Shown here: piece after piece, positions 58,800 to 64,000 of the stretch | Layout: every line of letters starts with the position of its first letter | Position numbering within the stretch: position 1 is the stretch's first letter | Assembly (NCBI GenBank): GCA_032622095.1 | Contig: CP136061.1 | Coordinates: 196,774,935-196,838,934 of the forward strand | Source: Siphonodentalium dalli | Taxonomy: Eukaryota; Mollusca; Scaphopoda; Gadilida; Siphonodentaliidae | Direction: 5' to 3' | Length of the DNA stretch: 64,000 bases | Translations under genes and position numbers: made by a program | The notes under the pieces: model-generated | Seen by the model: only the letters and a program-made list of their open reading frames with translations | What the model was told of the DNA's origin: nothing | The model's database searches: none

Positions 58800-60319
58800 G
58801 TATGTACATGTAATATGCGATAATAATCAGATAAACATTCACGACAATATTCGTTATGACACTTCCAACGTGCAATAAATCAGCCCAACAATCGACAATT
58901 ATTATACCTCATTCGTCTTCAAATTGGCGGAGAACCATTTTCTCACGCATCCCATAGATGTATTTATCACATAATTAGCTCCTAATCCCGGCATCATATT
59001 GTCTAATAAGACACACGTGTCTTATTGACACGCACAGTTACGTAATAGCTTATAACTCAATGGTGACGATGCCAGAACTATATTACACGTATTATGTTAG
59101 ACTATAATTGTGATATTAGATTTGTGTTGGGTTATTTAGTGTTGACTGTGGGATGAACATGGGCAATAAGAACGGTTGAACAATTTAGTCAACACGAAAA
59201 GACACATTTAAAATGAAACTATATATTTTTTCTTGAATGTATATTTACTTCCTCTTTGGCTGTGATAAGGAAATCAATATTAGTATTCGTTTTGAGATCG
59301 ATTTTCCTTGCTAAAATGAGATTATGTGATAAAATTGATTTCAATTTCGTCGCAATTCAAATAAATTTATTAACCTCGTCAAGTAAATTCGATTCGAGCC
59401 TCGGCTCGAATCAAATTTATTGAGCTCGGTTAATAACTTTCGTATAGAATTGCGACTCATTAAAGATCCCCTATGTACGTATTTAACCCGTTCTATACTA
59501 AATACTAATTGGGAAATAGTTAGCAGGTCGTTTTATTGAAAGCTCGGAACCCGAGCGATCTCTCCAATCAACGCTAATCGCGTCTCAACTCGATCATCAA
59601 TTCGCCGATCACGAGTTTATCTGCGCCTAACTAAACTCTGTGCATACATATAACTATAAAATCAGACATGTTTCTTTAAGAACATGAGCGTTGTGTTACC
59701 AAAAGGGCAGCGGAATAACAATCTATTCATATTTTCAAAATAACTACACCAGATCTGATATATGTTACATATATATATACTTTCCTTCATGTCGCCTGTG
59801 AGAGAGTAGCCCAAGTTAAATCCAACATCACTTGGGTGGGTGCAAAGGTGCAAGAATATTTATTTCTAACTGTATCCTTATTATAATGTGTGTGCCTTAA
59901 GTCTGTATATATGTCTGTCTCCCTGACCATCCTGTTATATTTATCTCTGCAATAAAAATAAAAACAAAACAAAAATAATGATATTCGTGAGGAAATGTGA
60001 TGAGCGCTGTTAATACACATTGCGTTTATTCTTTTATAACCTCACTTCTTTCGATTCCATTGTAAAGCGGGCATTTGATTGGTCTAGAGGCTAGTACGCA
60101 ACCCGAGATACCAGTGTATAGCTGTTCAAGCAGGTTACAAGCAACTAATTATATAGAGTTACTCTTCTTGAATTTCGAGTCCGCACAAAACAAAAAAATG
60201 GCTGTTTTACCTCACCGGCGTGACGGTATTATAGCTAAAGCAGCAATTATCAGCAGACTCATGGCAAAACGATATGTGTATTCATTAACGAGCACAAACA
60301 TTACGGTGTGACTAAACAC
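58800..60319. other. Intron or 3' flank, no exon found
   Basis: 59260-59470 is an inverted relative of 43080-43330. The (ATTCGA)/(TCGAGC)-type palindromic patch lies at 59380-59425. A small plus frame starting at ATG 60198 and ending at 60311 is not supported. Confidence 0.4.
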
Positions 60320-63300
60320 CGCCCGGACCAGCCCGGACCAGCCCGGACAAGCCCGGACCAGCCCGGACCATCCCAGTCCAGCCCGGACCCCCCATATGGA
60401 CTATATGAGTGATTGTAAGGCCAATATAAGTGCAGGGGTGTCATGGAAACCCACTCAGGGTCGCTATTAACCCTCAAAATGCCGGCATCGGCGAAAATGT
60501 TCACGTGAAATGAAGCTAACAGCCCGGACCGCCCCTGCTGCGTCCAGGTATGATTTTAGTATCCATACATGTGCGAGGGTGTTAATGAAACCCAAATACG
60601 CACGGAGAGTGGTCAAGGTCAAACGGAAGTGCCGCTTATTAACCCCTAAACTTCCCAGATTCAGCCAGAATTCAAAAATTGCGCCCCCCAATAAACAAAT
60701 TCACAGCCCGGACCCCCTTAATGTCCTCGTACTTCTAATAACTCCTTACATATGTTTTGTGGAACTACCCTCGACTACAATCACGAAGATACAAGGGCGA
60801 GTCGCCCACGAATGCCTGGCAATTAACCCCCAAAATGCCGCCATCGCCGATTATGTTTACCGATAACGACGCTGACAGCCCGGACCAGCCCGGACCATCC
60901 CAGTCCAGCCCGGACCCCCCATATGGACTATATGAGTGATTGTAAGGCCAATATAAGTGCAGGGGTGTCATGGAAACCCACTCAGGGTCGCTATTAACCC
61001 TCAAAATGCCGGCATCGGCGAAAATGTTCGCCGTGAAATGAAGCTAACAGACCGGCCTGCGCCTGCTGCGTACAGGTATGATTTTAGTATCCATACATGT
61101 GCGAGGGTGTTAATGAAACCCAAATACGCACGGAGAGTGGTCAAGGTCAAACGGAAGTGCCGCTTATTAACCCCTAAACTTCCCAGATTCAGCCAGAATT
61201 AAAAAAATGCGCCCCCAATAAACAAATTCACAACCCGGACCCCCTTAATGTCCTCGTACTTCTAATAACTCCTTACATATGTGTTGTGGAACTACCCTCG
61301 ACTACACTCACGAAGATACAAGGGCGAGTCGCCCACGAATGCCTGGCAATTAACCCCCAAAATGCCGCCATCGCCGATTATGTTTACCGATAACGACGCT
61401 GACAGCCCGGACCAGCCCGGCCCATCCCAGTCCAGCCCGGACCCCCCATATGGACTATATGAGTGATTGTAATGCCAATATAAGTACAGGGGTGTCATGG
61501 AAACCCACTCAGGGTCGCTATTAACCCTCAAAATGCCGGCATCGGCGAAAATGTTCGCCGTGAAATGAAGCTAACAGCCCGGACCGCCCCTGCTGCGTCC
61601 AGGTATGATTTTTAGTATCCATACATGTGCGAGGGTGTTAATGAACCCAAATACGCACGGAGAGTGGTCAAGGTCAAACGGAAGTGCCGCTTATTAACCC
61701 CTAAACTTCCCAGATTCAGCCAGCATTCAAAAATTGCGCCCCCAATAAACAAATTCACAGTCCGGACCCCCTTAATATCCTCGTACTTCTAATAACTCCT
61801 TACCTATGTATTGTGGAACTACCCTCGACTACACTCAAGAAGATTCAAGGGCGAATCGTCCACGAATGCCTGGCAATTAACCCCCAAAATGCCGCCATCG
61901 CCGATTATGTTTACCGATAACGACGCTGACAGCCCGGACCAGCCCGGACCATCCCAGTCCAGCCCGGACCCCCCATATGGACTATATGAGTGATTGTAAG
62001 GCCAATATAAGTGCAGGGGTGTCATGGAAACCCACTCAGGGTCGCTATTAACCCTCAAAATGCAGGCATCGGCGAAAATGTTCGCCGTGAAATGAAGATA
62101 ACAGCCCGGACCGCCCCTGCTGCGTCCAGGTACGATTTTAGTATCCATACATGTGCGAGGGTGTTAATGAAACCCAAATACGCACGGAGAGTGGTCAAGG
62201 TCAAACGGAAGTGCCGCTTATTAACCCCTAAACTTCCCAGATTCAGCCAGAATTCAAAAATTGCGCCCCCAATAAATAAATTCACAGCCCGGACCCCCTT
62301 AATGCCCTCGTACTTCTAATAACTCCTTACATATGTGTTGTGGAACTACCCTCGACTACAATCACGAAGATACAAGGGCGAGTCGCCTACGAATGTCTGG
62401 CAATTAAACCCCAAAATGCCGCCATCGCCGATTATGTTTACCGATAACGACGCTGACAGCCCGGACCAGCCCGGACCATCCCAGTCCAGCCCGGACCCCC
62501 CATATGGACTATATGAGTGATTGTAAGGCCAATATAAGTGCAGGGGTGTCATGGAAACCCACTCAGGGTCGCTATTAACCCTCAAAATGCCGGCATCGGC
62601 GAAAATGTTCGCCGTGAAATGAAGCTAACAGCCCGGACCGCCCCTGCTGCGTCCAGGTATGATTTTAGTATCCATACATGTGCGAGGGTGTTAATGAAAC
62701 CCAAATACGCACGGAGAGTGGTCAAGGTCAAACGGAAGTGCCGCTTATTAACCCCTAAACTTCACAGATTCAGCCAGAATTTAAAAAATGCGCCCCCAAT
62801 AAACAAATTCACAACCCGGACCCCCTTAGTGTCCTCGTACTTCTAATAACTCCTTACATATGTGTTGTGGAACTACCCTCGACTACACTCACGAAGATAC
62901 AAGGGCGAGTCGCCCACGAATGCCTGGCAATTAACCCCCAAAATGCCGCCATCGCCGATTATGTTTACCGATAACGACGCTGACAGCCCGGACCAGCCCG
63001 GCTGATCCCAGTCCAGCCCGGACCGCCCATATGGACTATATGAGTGATTGTAAGGCCAATATAAGTACAGGGGTGTCATGGAAACCCAATCAGGGTCGCT
63101 ATTAACCCTCAAAATGCCGGCATCGGCGAAAATGTTCGCCGTGAAATGAAGCTAACAGCCCGGACCGCCCCTGCTGCGTCCAGGTATTATTTTTAGTATC
63201 CATACATGTGCGAGGGTGTTAATGAACCAAAATACGCACGGAGAGTGGTCAAGGTCAAACGGAAGTTGCGCTTATTAACCCCTAAACTTCCCAGATTCAG

Positions 63301-64000
63301 CCAGCATTCAAAAATTGCGCCCCCAATAAACAAATTCACAGCCCGGACCCCCTTAATGTCCTCGTACTTCTAATAACTCCTTACATATGTGTTGTGGAAC
63401 TAACCTCGACTACACTCAAGAAGATTCAAGGGCGAGTCGCCCACGAATGCCTGGCAATTAACCCCCAAAATGCCGCCATCGCCGATTATGTTTACCGATA
63501 ACGACGCTGACAGCCCGGACCAGCCCGGACCATCCCAGTCCAGCCCGGACCCCCCATATGGACTATATGAGTGATTGTAAGGCCAATATAAGTGCAGGGG
63601 TGTCATGGAAACCCACTCAGGGTCGCTATTAACCCTCAAAATGCAGGCATCGGCGAAAATGTTCGCCGTGAAATGAAGCTAACAGCCCGGACCGCCCCTG
63701 CTGCGTCCATGTATGATTTTAGTATCCATACATGTGCGAGGGTGTTAATGAAACCCAAATACGCACGGAGAGTGGTCAAGGTCAAACGGAAGTGCCGCTT
63801 ATTAACCCCTAAACTTCCCAGATTCAGCCAGAATTCAAAAATTGCGCCCCCAATAAATAAATTCACCGCCGGGACCCCCTTAATGCCCTCGTACTTCTAA
63901 TAACTCCTTACATATGTGTTTTGGAACTACCCTCGACTACAATCACGAAGATACAAGGGCGAGTCGCCCACGAATGCCTGGAAATTAACCCCCAAAATGC
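60320..64000. repeat. 527-bp satellite with two-level higher-order structure
   Basis: About seven head-to-tail units, continuing past the window. Each 527-bp unit is three diverged monomers whose ATTAACCC cores sit at 60993, 61166 and 61349, with the next unit at 61520 (spacings 173, 183, 171). Each monomer also shares ACAGCCCGGACC. Private variants recur every third unit: AACAAATTCACAACCCGGA at about 61224 and 62804; 'ccagcattcaaa' at about 61721 and 63302; 'aatgcaggcatcgg' at about 62059 and 63640. So the recent amplification unit was about 1.58 kb. The left edge has an expanded AGCCCGGACC run (60312-60389). Frames of 79 codons (minus) and 81-102 codons (plus) recur in each unit; 527 is not a multiple of three. 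Confidence 0.95.

Noticed and set aside
1-64000. tRNA, rRNA or other structured RNA genes
   Set aside because: No tRNA box A/B pair or rRNA signature was recognised by eye. A covariance-model scan would be needed to exclude small RNAs.

Overview
The window looks like AT-rich nuclear DNA of an invertebrate animal. A marine lophotrochozoan such as a mollusc is my best guess, inferred from style rather than proven. The reasons are thrombospondin type-1 (TSP1) exons with GT-AG introns of 2-11 kb, abundant non-autonomous Helitrons and foldback elements, a TTAA-flanked piggyBac-like MITE, and IAP-type BIR/RING sequence. I see no prokaryotic operon, rRNA, tRNA or CRISPR array. Most open frames are chance or repeat-derived.

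Region 1 (1-8.7 kb): a long inverted repeat, with arms 1-3259 and 4254-7512 differing at only scattered bases, around a 1 kb spacer. The arm ends carry a broken inhibitor-of-apoptosis (BIR + RING) gene, whose right copy runs out of the arm to 7837. The spacer carries a broken PC4-domain gene. A complete, intronless gene with two PC4-like halves follows at 8163-8684, with a clear promoter and poly(A) signals. This IAP + PC4 + inverted-repeat block is the most unusual unit here. It may derive from a large mobile element or an integrated DNA virus, but that is inference only.

Region 2 (8.7-30.2 kb): gene-poor DNA. It holds low-complexity runs, a 55-bp tandem array with a 110-bp alternation, two adjacent Helitron remnants (15.1-15.9 kb), and two related multi-kb foldback elements (18.4-22.5 and 24.4-26.65 kb). 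A 361-bp MITE is inserted in the first foldback, and its uninterrupted sister copies show the TTAA target-site duplication.

Region 3 (30.3-58.8 kb): one plus-strand gene spread over at least 28 kb. It has a signal-peptide exon (30302-30362), a possible Ser/Arg-rich cassette exon (40005-40172) and three TSP1 exons (42078-42221, 53402-53542, 58665-58799). All boundaries are phase 1, so any internal exon can be skipped or duplicated in frame. No stop codon is seen, so the gene probably continues. The introns hold Helitrons (31.2-33.7, 35.4-36.1, and a tandem pair 44.2-49.8 kb), MITEs, foldbacks and minisatellites. The tandem Helitron pair carries about 200 bp of coding-like sequence absent from the single copy.

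Region 4 (60.3-64 kb, leaving the window): a satellite of 527-bp units. Each unit is made of three diverged monomers of about 176 bp, and variants recur every third unit (about 1.58 kb), so the array is a two-level higher-order repeat.
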